DNA from: Pseudomonadota bacterium
GTDB lineage: Bacteria > Pseudomonadota > Gammaproteobacteria > Steroidobacterales > Steroidobacteraceae
NCBI GenBank assembly: GCA_023423065.1
Contig: JAFAGC010000018.1
Location: 1-64,000, forward strand
Length of the DNA: 64,000 nt
Direction: 5' to 3'
Each line of letters begins with the position of its first letter. Positions within the stretch are counted from its first letter, which is position 1. The position numbers and the translations under genes were made by a program. The notes beneath the pieces are model-generated. The model was not told the DNA's origin, made no database searches, and was given only the letters and a program-made list of their open reading frames with translations. This document shows, one piece after another, positions 42,210-50,665 of this stretch.

Positions 42210-44240
42210 CTATGCCAGGCCGATCTTGCCGGCGGCCTGGCGGAAGGTGGCGTCCGCGTCGGCCGCGAAGCGGAATGCAGCCAGAAAATCGCCAATGCTG
42301 TAGTCGGACACCCGCTCGCGGATCTTGCGGGTGTATTCGTGGGCCTCGGTGACCCGGCCGTCGAGCGCCAGCGAAAACGCGGCGATGGCCATGATGTGGT
42401 GATGCGCGTTGGGCCGCGCGGCGGCCTTGATGGCCCAGTCGGCCGCCTGCTCGTATTCACCGAGCCGCACGAGGCTGATCGAGCGCGAGGCCAGCATCGC
42501 GAACAGCAGGGGATCGAACGGCGACAGGTGCCGGGAATGATCCGAGAACGAGATCGCGGCGCGCGGATCGCCCGACTGCCCGTGCACGAACGCCAGCGTG
42601 TAGTGCGCCATGGCGTAGTTAGGACTCAGGTCCACCGAGCGTTCCAGCTCGGTCACCGCCTGGTCCTGCTTGCCGCGCAGCCACAGTGCGCGGCCCATCG
42701 CCCAGTGCGCGGCCGGATCGCGGTCGTCGATCATGACGCTCCTGCCCGCCGCCTCGAAGGCGCGGTCGATCTCGGGCTCGGAGTTCTTCCAGCCGAGGAA
42801 CGCATTCTGGAAGTGCGCGAACGACAGGCCCGCGTACGCGCGCGCGAAGGTCGGGTCGAGTTCGACGGCCTGCGCGAAAAACTGCCGCGCGCGCTCGTTG
42901 TCGGCCTTGTTGAAACGGTAGACGTGCCACAGGCCGCGGTGATGCGCTTCCCACGCATCGAGCGACGTCGGTGGTTTGAGGATGGCGCGATTGCGCTCGA
43001 GCATCTCGATCTCGTGCGCGACGGAGGCGACGATGCGGTTGCCGAGCTCGTCGAGGACGTCCAGCGCGCCTTCGAGTTTCTCGTCGAACACGTCTGCCCA
43101 GATGATGCGCGCGGTGCGCGTCTCGACCAGCTCCGCGCCGACGTGGATACGTTTGTCGGTGCGGCGCACGGAGCCGCTGACCACGTAATCCACGTTGAGC
43201 ATGCGCCCGGCTTCCTCGGGCCCGATGTTGCGATCGCGCAGCGCGAACGTGCTGCCCTGCGCGATCACGAACATGCTGCGCAGTTTCGCGAGGCGTGTCG
43301 TCACGTCGTAGGCGAGGGCGTCGGCCGCGCCACCGCGCCGGTCGGCATCGCTCGAGCGGTCGTCGAACGGCATCACCGCGATCGACGCGCGGCGGATCTC
43401 GGCCGGCGAGGACGCCACGCGCGCGATCTCGACCGGCGTCGTCTCGATCAGGTTGGCGCTGACGATCTCGAGCGCGGGGCCGGGCGCGCGGGTGGCGACG
43501 GCCTTGCCGCGCGCCTGGCGCCACATCTCGCGCAGCGGCGTCGTTTCGAGGCCATCCGCCTCGAATAGTTTGATGGCGCTGGCGAGATGGGCCTCGCCCT
43601 CGGCGATGCGATTCTGCAGCGCGAGCGAGGTCAGCAGCAACTCGTGCGCGCTGCGATCGAACGGGGAGAGCTTGAGCCACCGCTCCAGGTAGGGCGCGGC
43701 CTCGCTGTGCGGCAATGCGCGCGAAAGATTCTCGAGCAGTACCGTGTGGATCCCGCGGAAGCGGCGGCGCTCCGCCGTGATCCAGGCATCGAACATCGGA
43801 CTGCGCGCGATTTCGAGTCCCTCCAGCAGATCGCCGGCGAACAACCCGGCGAGCTCGCGCTGCGACTCGGCGCTCAGCTTGCGGATGCCGTGCTCGGGTG
43901 CGCGCGTCGCCTCCAGCGCATCCACGCGGCAATCCGACAGGTCGAGCCGGATCGTGTTTCCGGACGCGACGACGCGGGCGTGGTCCTCGTCGTCGATGAG
44001 TCCGCGGATCTTCGACAGGCACCAGCGCAACTCGCCGCGCGGATCGTTGGGTACGTCCCACAGCAGCTCGCAGATCTGCGATCGGGTCACCGGCCGGGCG
44101 GCGAGCACGAGATAGCCGAGCAACGCGCGCACCTTGCGCGACGCAGGCAGCTTCAGGGTTTCGCCGTTTCGCGACACTTCCAGGCTGCCGAGCAAACGCA
44201 GGCGCAACGATTCCACGGGCTTTTCCACGCTCGCTACCAC
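42210..44240 (-). CDS. BTAD/winged-helix regulator with TolB-like and TPR regions
   Basis: 676 residues in a multi-domain design. Residues about 12-95 are a winged helix (LRLLGSLEVSRNGETLKLPA, PVTRSQICELLWDVPNDPRG). A bacterial transcriptional activation (BTAD) domain of helical repeats spans about 100-250. A FlgO/TolB-like domain starts at ASIAVMPFDDRSSDADRR and runs to about 415. The rest is TPR helices (ARQFFAQAVELDPTFARAYAGLSFAH, LERSVDLSPNYAMAHYTLAFVHG). This architecture is common in adenylate-cyclase-like or CadC-type regulators that lack a catalytic domain. The signal is unknown. It is divergent from a methyltransferase gene with 45 bp between starts, possibly its target. Confidence 0.75.
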   Translation of the reverse strand: MVASVEKPVESLRLRLLGSLEVSRNGETLKLPASRKVRALLGYLVLAARPVTRSQICELLWDVPNDPRGELRWCLSKIRGLIDDEDHARVVASGNTIRLDLSDCRVDALEATRAPEHGIRKLSAESQRELAGLFAGDLLEGLEIARSPMFDAWITAERRRFRGIHTVLLENLSRALPHSEAAPYLERWLKLSPFDRSAHELLLTSLALQNRIAEGEAHLASAIKLFEADGLETTPLREMWRQARGKAVATRAPGPALEIVSANLIETTPVEIARVASSPAEIRRASIAVMPFDDRSSDADRRGGAADALAYDVTTRLAKLRSMFVIAQGSTFALRDRNIGPEEAGRMLNVDYVVSGSVRRTDKRIHVGAELVETRTARIIWADVFDEKLEGALDVLDELGNRIVASVAHEIEMLERNRAILKPPTSLDAWEAHHRGLWHVYRFNKADNERARQFFAQAVELDPTFARAYAGLSFAHFQNAFLGWKNSEPEIDRAFEAAGRSVMIDDRDPAAHWAMGRALWLRGKQDQAVTELERSVDLSPNYAMAHYTLAFVHGQSGDPRAAISFSDHSRHLSPFDPLLFAMLASRSISLVRLGEYEQAADWAIKAAARPNAHHHIMAIAAFSLALDGRVTEAHEYTRKIRERVSDYSIGDFLAAFRFAADADATFRQAAGKIGLA

Positions 44241-44285
44241 GCCGGGCCTCTAACTTCGCACTCGTTGAAATGGAGGATGGGTCGC

Positions 44286-45116
44286 ATGAACGTCAGTTTG
44301 AGTCGCAACGCACCGCGGGTGAACCAATGGGCCGTCCGGAGCCGCCAACAGGCTGCCTGGGCGGGCGGAGATTATGCCGCTGTCGGTAGTGCGCTGCAGT
44401 TGGTGAGTGAAGAACTCTGCGAAACCATGAATTTGTACCAGGAGTCGCGGGTCCTGGACGTGTCCGCGGGGAACAACCACGCCTCGCTGGCTGCTGCGCG
44501 ACGTTGGTGCGACGTCACCTGCACCGACAGCGCTCCGGACCTGAGGGACCGGCATTCGACGCGGCTGGAAGCCCGCAATCTCGGGGTGCGGTTCGTCGAC
44601 GGAGATGCCGATGCGCTGCCCTTCGGCGACCAGAGCTTCGACGCCGTCCTGTCTACTTTCGGCGCGATGTTCGCTCTGGACCAGGACCGCGCCTCGGCCG
44701 AGTTGATCCGGGTGTGCCGTCGCGGCGGGCAGGTGGGCCTGGCCAACTGGACGCCCCACGGGTTCATCGGGGAGCTGTTCCGGCTGATCGGCAGCCATAC
44801 GGGTTCCTCGGGCGCGAACCTCGCCGCCTTCGACTGGGGCACGAATGCGTGTCTCGCAAGGTTGTTTGGCGCGTACGGCCGCATCGAATCCGTCGTGAAG
44901 AAGGTCGCGTTCCGGGCACGTACGCCGGCGGAGTGGGTCGACCGGTTCCGGTCGAGCTACGGGCCCGTCCTCAAGTCGCTCGCGGCGCTCGATGCGGATC
45001 GTCAGCGCGCGCTGCGCGGCGACCTGCTGGAACTCGTGGCGCGCTTCAATCGCACGAAAAACGGATCGATGGTCGTCGACGCGGAGTACCTCGAGGTCGT
45101 GATCACGAGACGTTGA
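44286..45116 (+). CDS. class I SAM-dependent methyltransferase
   Basis: 276 residues from ATG at 44286 after TGGAGGATGG (an ATG at 44277 is in frame). Motif I is RVLDVSAGNNHASLAAAR. Motif II/III DGDADALPFGDQSFDAVLSTFG and motif post-I follow, as in UbiE/COQ5-like methyltransferases. It transfers a methyl group from S-adenosylmethionine to an unknown small molecule. The typical glycine-rich GxGxG is replaced by SAGNN. The gene is divergent from the BTAD regulator. Confidence 0.8.
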   Translation: MNVSLSRNAPRVNQWAVRSRQQAAWAGGDYAAVGSALQLVSEELCETMNLYQESRVLDVSAGNNHASLAAARRWCDVTCTDSAPDLRDRHSTRLEARNLGVRFVDGDADALPFGDQSFDAVLSTFGAMFALDQDRASAELIRVCRRGGQVGLANWTPHGFIGELFRLIGSHTGSSGANLAAFDWGTNACLARLFGAYGRIESVVKKVAFRARTPAEWVDRFRSSYGPVLKSLAALDADRQRALRGDLLELVARFNRTKNGSMVVDAEYLEVVITRR

Positions 45117-45358
45117 TGATCGCGCGGCAAATCCATCCGCCCGGCCCCCGGCGGGACGATTTGGCGCCGGGTGGGCATTTACTTGCCAGCGTTCGGACGA
45201 ATAGGCGTATCTTGGCGCCAGGCTTGTGATTCTTCGTATTGACCGTCCCTGAACCTGAGCGCTTTTCGAACGCGCCAACGGTCAGAGTCTGCCACGCGAT
45301 CCTTCGCGATCCGATCCGCCGGAATCCCGCGGGTCCACCTGATTTCTGGATCATCGAA

Positions 45359-45634
45359 ATGACGAAACTGTACGTTGGCAACCTGCCGTTCAACGCCACG
45401 GAAGACTCCGTGCGCGCGATCTTTGCCGAACACGGCGCCGTCGAAAAAATCGCCCTCGTGAACGATCGCGAGACCGGTCGCCCGCGCGGTTTCGGGTTCG
45501 TGGAAATGACGAGCTCGGACGCCGCGCGCGCCATGCAGGCGCTCGATGGCCGCGACTTCGGCGGACGCCCTCTCAAGGTAAACGAAGCGCAGGACCATCC
45601 GCGCAGCGGCGGCGGCGGTTACGGACGGCGTTGA
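45359..45634 (+). CDS. RNA-binding protein with an RRM domain
   Basis: 91 residues. The single RRM has RNP2 KLYVGNLPF and RNP1 RGFGFVEM, and a glycine-rich tail (SGGGGYGRR). These proteins bind single-stranded RNA and are often cold-induced chaperones in bacteria and cyanobacteria. The ATG at 45359 is chosen because the RRM starts at residue 3. The 242-bp upstream gap holds the near-repeat TTGGCGCCGGG/TTGGCGCCAGG (about 45161 and 45212). It could serve as a long cold-shock-like leader, which I have not shown. Confidence 0.9.
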   Translation: MTKLYVGNLPFNATEDSVRAIFAEHGAVEKIALVNDRETGRPRGFGFVEMTSSDAARAMQALDGRDFGGRPLKVNEAQDHPRSGGGGYGRR

Positions 45635-45646
45635 GCCCCGGTGGCG

Positions 45647-46018
45647 ATGCTGCGCCTGAGTTTCCGTTCACCGATCGGCGAGGCTCCGACGCGCACCGCC
45701 GCCGCGTTCTTCCGGTTCTGCGCCGATGGAACGTTACGCGGGCCGGAAAACTACGTCGTCGCGCGCTGCGTCGGCGGCACCTGGACCATGGGTGGGCGGT
45801 CGCACCGCGAGCTCGATTGCGAAGGCCCGGTGAAGCTGCGCGTGCTGATGGGCGCGCTCGACGCGCCTTTGCTGCTCGGGCCATTCACGCAGGTGCGCTC
45901 GGCCGCCGGCATGCTCTACGGCGACGAGCGCTGCCTCAACGTCTATCTTCCCGGCAGGAATCCCGCCACGCAGGCCGGCTGCCACGAGCTGACGATGCTG
46001 CCCGCGGAGGCGGCGTGA
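45647..46018 (+). CDS. hypothetical protein
   Basis: 123 residues from ATG at 45647 (GTG at 45641 is equally possible). It starts 12 bp after the RRM gene. It is beta-rich, and the phrases RSPIGEAPTRTAAAFFRFC, TWTMGGRSHRELDCEGPVK and YGDERCLNVYLPG suggest a small soluble domain with three cysteines. No family recognised. Position suggests it is co-transcribed with the RNA-binding gene. Confidence 0.5.
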   Translation: MLRLSFRSPIGEAPTRTAAAFFRFCADGTLRGPENYVVARCVGGTWTMGGRSHRELDCEGPVKLRVLMGALDAPLLLGPFTQVRSAAGMLYGDERCLNVYLPGRNPATQAGCHELTMLPAEAA

Positions 46019-46021
46019 ACC

Positions 46022-46192
46022 ATGGCCAAGACTAACTACCATCAGATAAGGCGTCAGAAGGAAACGGCGCGCAAGGCGCGGCAGCAGGAAAAGCTCGCTC
46101 GCAGGCAGGCGCGCGCCGCCGGCACGGCCGACGCGGACCCCGCCGCGCCGCCCGCGGATCCGCCTCCGACGGATCCGAAGGAGGCGCCTTGA
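46022..46192 (+). CDS. very small basic protein
   Basis: 56 residues: MAKTNYHQIRRQKETARKAR then QQEKLARRQARA and a proline/aspartate-rich tail ending PPTDPKEAP. It is highly basic in the first half, like small nucleic-acid-binding proteins. The stop overlaps the TTG start of the next gene, so translation is coupled. It sits directly after the RRM pair and may serve with it. No family recognised. Confidence 0.5.
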   Translation: MAKTNYHQIRRQKETARKARQQEKLARRQARAAGTADADPAAPPADPPPTDPKEAP

Positions 46193-46590
46193 GATTCACG
46201 AGCACGAACAGCCGCAACCAGATTCGCGAGCGGCAGCGCCGGGATCGCGCAACCGCGCAGGTATTGCGCAACGCGTATCCGCATTTCGCATCGCTGCGCA
46301 TCGAGTTCGATTTCAGCGAGCCGGGAATCGCCGCGCCGGCGCCGCAGGTGCTGGTGCTGCATCCGCCTTCACAGGCCTACTTCGTGTTCCCGTGCCCGTA
46401 CTCCGACTGCGATGGCGAGTTCGACCTCACGAGCGCCATCGCGGGTCTGTCCCGGTCGGGCGACGCCAACTGCGAAGGCCACCAGCGCTGCGGCGGGCAA
46501 CGCGTTCGCGAGCGCGGACGCGTCCCCTGCGACCTGACGCTGGAGTATTTCGTCGCGCCGGAATTCGACGTTCGACGCGCCGGCGGCTGA
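46189..46590 (+). CDS. hypothetical cysteine-containing protein
   Basis: 133 residues from a TTG start that overlaps the preceding stop (TTGA). The middle holds a cysteine cluster, FPCPYSDCDGEFDLT, and later NCEGHQRCGG and PCDLTLEY. These six or seven cysteines could bind zinc. The N-terminus is basic (RNQIRERQRRDRATAQ). The layout suggests a role together with the upstream small genes. No family recognised. Confidence 0.5.
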   Translation: MRFTSTNSRNQIRERQRRDRATAQVLRNAYPHFASLRIEFDFSEPGIAAPAPQVLVLHPPSQAYFVFPCPYSDCDGEFDLTSAIAGLSRSGDANCEGHQRCGGQRVRERGRVPCDLTLEYFVAPEFDVRRAGG

Positions 46591-46772
46591 AACTCGCGTC
46601 GCGACTCCCTTGCCCATCCCGGACGTCGCCGGTTACCGGCTGCGAGTGCGCACCAAGCCCTTGGTGGGCCCGCCAAGGTAGGCCCAGACAGGCAACGATT
46701 CCACGGCGCCATCCACGCCCACTCCCACGCCGCCTGCCCAGGATGGCGGCTTCACCATTCGGGAGTGACACC

Positions 46773-47549
46773 ATGTTCAAGCGCATCTGGATCTTCGTCT
46801 ACGGCGTCGTCTGTTACGTCCTGTTCCTCGGCGCGTTCCTCTACGCGATCGGATTCATCGGCAATTTCGGCGTGCCGCGCACGCTCGACTCCGAAGCGCG
46901 CGGCGCGTTCCTGCCGAGTTTGCTGGTCGACCTCGGGTTGTTAGGACTGTTCGCCCTCCAGCACAGCGCGATGGCGCGGCCGGCATTCAAGCGCCGGTTC
47001 ACGCGGATCGTGCCCACATCGGCCGAACGCAGCACTTACGTGCTCGCTTCGAGCCTCGCGCTGATCGCGCTCTTCGCCTTCTGGCAGCCGCTCGGCGGCG
47101 AAGTCTGGACGGTGACGGATCCGACGCTGCGCGGCGTGCTCTGGGGCGGTTTCGCCTTCGGCTGGTTGCTCGTGCTCGTGTCGACGTTCCTGATCAACCA
47201 TTTCGACCTGTTTGGTCTGCGACAGGTCTGGTTGCAGCTCGTCGGCCGGCCTTACACGGAAATCGGCTTTCGCACGCCGGGGCCGTATCGCTACGTGCGT
47301 CATCCCCTCTATGTCGGCTGGTTCTTCGCCTTCTGGTCGACGCCCACGATGACCCTGTCGCACCTGGTATTCGCCGTCGCGACGACCGCATACATCCTGA
47401 TCGCGATCCGGCTCGAGGAGCGCGACCTGGTCGCCCAGCTGGGCAAGGCGTACCAGGAATACCGCGAGCACGTGCCGATGCTGATGCCGTTCACTCGCCG
47501 TCGCTTCGAGGAGAGCCGCCTGCAGGTCGCCGCGCGCAAGGCGCGCTGA
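46773..47549 (+). CDS. mddA: methanethiol S-methyltransferase (MddA-like)
   Basis: 258 residues with about five membrane helices. The family is NnrU/isoprenylcysteine methyltransferase-like. Marks are LFLGAFLYAIGFIGNFGVPR near the start, LQHSAMARPAFKRRFTRIVP, and the C-terminal SAM-binding run RTPGPYRYVRHPLYVGWF and RLEERDLVAQLGKAYQEYRE. MddA makes dimethyl sulfide from methanethiol and SAM in the inner membrane, independent of DMSP. The N-terminal phrase and length match MddA better than generic NnrU. Activity is not proven from sequence. A strong terminator follows. Confidence 0.8.
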   Translation: MFKRIWIFVYGVVCYVLFLGAFLYAIGFIGNFGVPRTLDSEARGAFLPSLLVDLGLLGLFALQHSAMARPAFKRRFTRIVPTSAERSTYVLASSLALIALFAFWQPLGGEVWTVTDPTLRGVLWGGFAFGWLLVLVSTFLINHFDLFGLRQVWLQLVGRPYTEIGFRTPGPYRYVRHPLYVGWFFAFWSTPTMTLSHLVFAVATTAYILIAIRLEERDLVAQLGKAYQEYREHVPMLMPFTRRRFEESRLQVAARKAR

Positions 47550-47583
47550 CCTGCCGAAGTCCGGAATCGGCGCCAGTGCCGGA

Positions 47584-47616
47584 GGGCTCGCGGCCGCGGG
47601 GGCCGCGAGCCCGTTT
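47584..47616 (+). terminator. rho-independent terminator after mddA
   Basis: GGGCTCGCGGCC (47584-47595) pairs perfectly with GGCCGCGAGCCC (47601-47612), followed by GTTTT. Confidence 0.8.
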
Positions 47617-47769
47617 TGACATGTGCTGGCCCGGGAATTGCCGCAAAAACGAACGCAGCGCGCAAAACCGCTTACGCGTGACGGCGGCTCGTGGATTGAT
47701 TTACTGTACTCCCGTACGTTGACACGGAGGTTTCGGGAAGAACAAGAAAATCGGTTTTCAGGGGGGGTC

Positions 47770-48135
47770 ATGAAGAACGTATCGATCGCGACTCACGATC
47801 GCGAAGCACACTGGCAGGCGACTCGCGCCGAGCTGGAATCCATTCAAAGACGCGGCAATCTCGTCACGACGATCGGGCTCGTCCTGTTGTGCGTGCTGCT
47901 GTGGGCCAACGTCGTGGAATGGCGGCAAATCACATTGACGAGCATTCTCTGGACGTCGGCGACGCTCTGCATCGTCGCGGCCGGAATCTGGTTCGTCGTC
48001 ACTCGCCGGAGGAAACTCGCCGAGTCCCGTGGCCTGATCTGCAGCTCATGCAGCTATCGGCCGCACGACACCGAAATCGGCGACGTCATCGAAACGCGGG
48101 CGTGTCCGCGCTGCGAAGCGCCGCTGGGGCAGTAG
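47770..48135 (+). CDS. hypothetical membrane protein with C-terminal zinc ribbon
   Basis: 121 residues from ATG at 47770. A cytoplasmic helix comes first (REAHWQATRAELESIQRR), then two membrane helices (VTTIGLVLLCVLLWANV, LWTSATLCIVAAGIWFVV). A cytoplasmic C-terminus has CSSC...ACPRC, a four-cysteine zinc ribbon. No family recognised. Transcription ends at the terminator at 48148-48183. Confidence 0.65.
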   Translation: MKNVSIATHDREAHWQATRAELESIQRRGNLVTTIGLVLLCVLLWANVVEWRQITLTSILWTSATLCIVAAGIWFVVTRRRKLAESRGLICSSCSYRPHDTEIGDVIETRACPRCEAPLGQ

Positions 48136-48147
48136 TCAGGGCAAACA

Positions 48148-48183
48148 AAAGGCCGCGCTTCCTTCGCGGGAAGAGCGGCCTTT
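48148..48183. terminator. bidirectional terminator between convergent genes
   Basis: AAAGGCCGC (48148-48156) pairs with GCGGCCTTT (48175-48183), with an inner CTTCC/GGAAG. A T-rich stretch follows. It serves the plus-strand gene ending at 48135 and probably also rpoD on the other strand. Confidence 0.8.
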
Positions 48184-48192
48184 CTCATTGAA

Positions 48193-48217
48193 GGGGACAG
48201 ACCTCGAGCCTGTCCCC
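48193..48217. repeat. short GGGGACAG palindrome near the rpoD end
   Basis: GGGGACAG-ACCTCGAGC-CTGTCCCC, an 8-bp inverted repeat that uses the same GGGGACAG unit as the larger elements. It lies 15 bp past the rpoD stop. Confidence 0.55.
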
Positions 48218-48231
48218 GCTTTCAGCGCCGA

Positions 48232-50430
48232 TCAGTCTTCGATGAGGAAGCTGCGCAGCTGCTCGCTGCGGCTCGGATGACGCAGCTTGCGCAGCGCCTT
48301 CGCCTCGATCTGGCGGATGCGCTCGCGGGTGACGTCAAACTGCTTGCCCACTTCTTCCAGCGTGTGGTCGGTGTTCATGTCGATACCGAACCGCATACGA
48401 AGCACCTTGGCTTCACGCGGGGTCAGTTGCGCAAGCACCGAGTGAGTCGTCTCACGCAGCGATTCCATGGTCGCCTGGTCGATCGGGGACGCCACGGAGG
48501 TGTCCTCGATGAAGTCGCCGAGGTGTGAATCCTCGTCGTCGCCGATCGGCGTTTCCATCGAAATGGGCTCTTTCGCGATCTTGAGAACCTTCCGGACCTT
48601 GTCCTCGGGCATCTCCATGCGCACGGCCAGCTCTTCCGGCGTCGGCTCGCGGCCCATCTCCTGCAGCATCTGCCGCGAGATGCGGTTCAGCTTGTTGATG
48701 GTTTCGATCATGTGCACGGGAATGCGGATCGTGCGCGCCTGGTCGGCAATCGAGCGCGTGATGGCCTGGCGGATCCACCACGTCGCATAGGTCGAGAACT
48801 TGTAACCGCGGCGGTATTCGAACTTGTCCACCGCCTTCATGAGGCCGATGTTGCCTTCCTGGATGAGGTCCAGGAACTGCAGGCCGCGGTTCGTGTACTT
48901 CTTCGCGATCGAGATCACGAGGCGCAGGTTGGCCTCGACCATCTCCTTCTTCGCGCGGCGGGCCTTCGCTTCGCCGATCGACACTTCGCGGTTGATCTCC
49001 TTGATGTCGGAAATCGTCAGGTGGTACGTCTTCTCGAGCGCGGCCAGCTTGTCCTGGCGGCGCGTGATTTCGTCGCCCAGCCGCGCCATCGCGGCCGACC
49101 ACTTCTTGCCGCCCTTGATCTGCTTCTGCAGCCAGCGGTGCGAGGTCTCGTTCTTCGGGAACGAGAGGATGAATTCCTTGCGCGGCATGCCGGCGTCGCG
49201 CACGGCGATGATCATGATCTCTTTTTCGAGCTGGCGGATCTCGTTGACCGCGTGGCGCAGGTTCGCGATCAGCGCTTCGAACATGCGCGGCGCGAGCTTG
49301 AGCTCCATGAATTCGTCGGAGAGCTTCTTGCGGACCTTGAGCGTCTTCGGATCCTTGGCGCCCAGCTTCTCGATGTGCGTGAGCACGTTCTGCAGATGCT
49401 TGGCCACGGCCGCGGAGCGGCGCGCCGCTTCCTCCGGATCCGGGCCGGTGTCGACGGCTTCTTCCTCGGTGTCGCCTTCCTCGGTTTCCTCTTCGTCGCC
49501 GTCGGCTTTTTCCTCGGGCGCCGCGAGTTCCATCTTGGTCGGATTCTGCGGCTGCGCGATCACGTCCGGAGCATTCGGATCGATGAAGCCGACGATGATG
49601 TCGACCAGGCGGGCGCCGCCCGTCTTCACGGGCTCGTAGGCCTTGAGTAGATAGTCGGCGGTCGACGGATACATCGACAGCGCGAGACGCACGGCGTCGA
49701 GGCCTTCCTCGATGCGCTTCGCGATGCGGATTTCGCCTTCACGCGTGAGCAGTTCGACCGTGCCCATCTCGCGCATGTACATGCGCACCGGGTCGGTGGT
49801 GCGGCCGAGCTCGGCGTCGAGCGCGGCCAGCGCCGCGGCGGCTTCTTCGATCGCTTCTTCGTCCGTCGGCGTGGACGGCTCGGGCGCGAGAATGCTCTCG
49901 TTGTCCGGCGCCTTCTCGTACACCGGGATGCCCATGTCGTTGATCGTGTTAACGATCTCTTCGATCTGCTCGGGATCGACGATCTCGGACGGCAGGTGAT
50001 CGTTCACCTGAGAGTAAGTGAGGTAGCCCTGTTCCTTGCCGCGCGCGATCAGCAGCTTGAGCTGCGACTGGCGCTCTTCGGGCAGAACGGAACGGCGCGC
50101 CGGCAGGTTGATCAGCTCGGCGCCAGCCTTCTTGCCTTTCTTGCCTTCAACGGCCGGAGCCGCGGCGGGGGTCGCGGCCTGCGCGGCCGCGCGCGCCGCG
50201 GCAAGCTTCTGCGCGGGCTTGAGGTCGACCGCCTTGCCCTTCGCGTCCGGCGCGGCCTTCTCGGCCGACTTGACCTTGGCGACAGGCTTCTTCACTTCGG
50301 AATGCTTTTCGACGTGTTTGGCCTTGGCGGGATGCGCAACGGATTTCGATTGCGCGGCAGCAGGCTTCGCCGCCTTCTTCGGCAGCTTCTTCGAGGCAGG
50401 TGCAGCAGGACGCTTGTGCTTTTGTGTCAT
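48232..50430 (-). CDS. rpoD: RNA polymerase sigma factor RpoD (sigma-70)
   Basis: 732 residues from the ATG at 50428-50430. The frame reaches 50466, but the promoter lies upstream and MTQKHKRP fits. Region 1.1 begins RQSQLKLLIARGKEQGYLTY. Regions 1.2-2.4 include TDPVRMYMREMG and the aromatic run YKFSTYATWWIRQAITRS, which melts the -10. Region 3 has HMIETINKLNRI, and region 4 contains EEVGKQFDVTRERIRQIEAK for the -35. It is the housekeeping sigma factor. An Ala/Lys-rich extension of about 100 residues precedes region 1.1, which is longer than the E. coli N-terminus. An acidic non-conserved region (about 300-340) is also present. Confidence 0.97.
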   Translation of the reverse strand: MTQKHKRPAAPASKKLPKKAAKPAAAQSKSVAHPAKAKHVEKHSEVKKPVAKVKSAEKAAPDAKGKAVDLKPAQKLAAARAAAQAATPAAAPAVEGKKGKKAGAELINLPARRSVLPEERQSQLKLLIARGKEQGYLTYSQVNDHLPSEIVDPEQIEEIVNTINDMGIPVYEKAPDNESILAPEPSTPTDEEAIEEAAAALAALDAELGRTTDPVRMYMREMGTVELLTREGEIRIAKRIEEGLDAVRLALSMYPSTADYLLKAYEPVKTGGARLVDIIVGFIDPNAPDVIAQPQNPTKMELAAPEEKADGDEEETEEGDTEEEAVDTGPDPEEAARRSAAVAKHLQNVLTHIEKLGAKDPKTLKVRKKLSDEFMELKLAPRMFEALIANLRHAVNEIRQLEKEIMIIAVRDAGMPRKEFILSFPKNETSHRWLQKQIKGGKKWSAAMARLGDEITRRQDKLAALEKTYHLTISDIKEINREVSIGEAKARRAKKEMVEANLRLVISIAKKYTNRGLQFLDLIQEGNIGLMKAVDKFEYRRGYKFSTYATWWIRQAITRSIADQARTIRIPVHMIETINKLNRISRQMLQEMGREPTPEELAVRMEMPEDKVRKVLKIAKEPISMETPIGDDEDSHLGDFIEDTSVASPIDQATMESLRETTHSVLAQLTPREAKVLRMRFGIDMNTDHTLEEVGKQFDVTRERIRQIEAKALRKLRHPSRSEQLRSFLIED

Positions 50431-50517
50431 GAGATTCCGGACGCCAGGGCGTATTGGGGTCAACACCGCATCAAAGGTCGGCGGTGCGATCGAAGTGGCT
50501 TGCGGGAAAGGGGGCGC

Positions 50518-50546
50518 ATTCTACGCAAAGACCCACCGCTTGACAA
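50518..50546 (-). promoter_or_regulatory. sigma-70 promoter of rpoD
   Basis: On the minus strand TTGTCA, 17 nt, TAGAAT. It lies about 90 bp upstream of the rpoD start, in the 235-bp space after dnaG, so rpoD has its own promoter in addition to any read-through. Confidence 0.75.
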
Positions 50547-50665
50547 AACGAAAATGGCCAGCGGGTCAAAGACTTCCGTTCGACTTAGGCGTTCCCCAGA
50601 ACGCAAAAACCGGGCCAAACGGGTCATCCCCGAGGAAGAACTGGCGAAGTTTCGACCAGCGCCGA

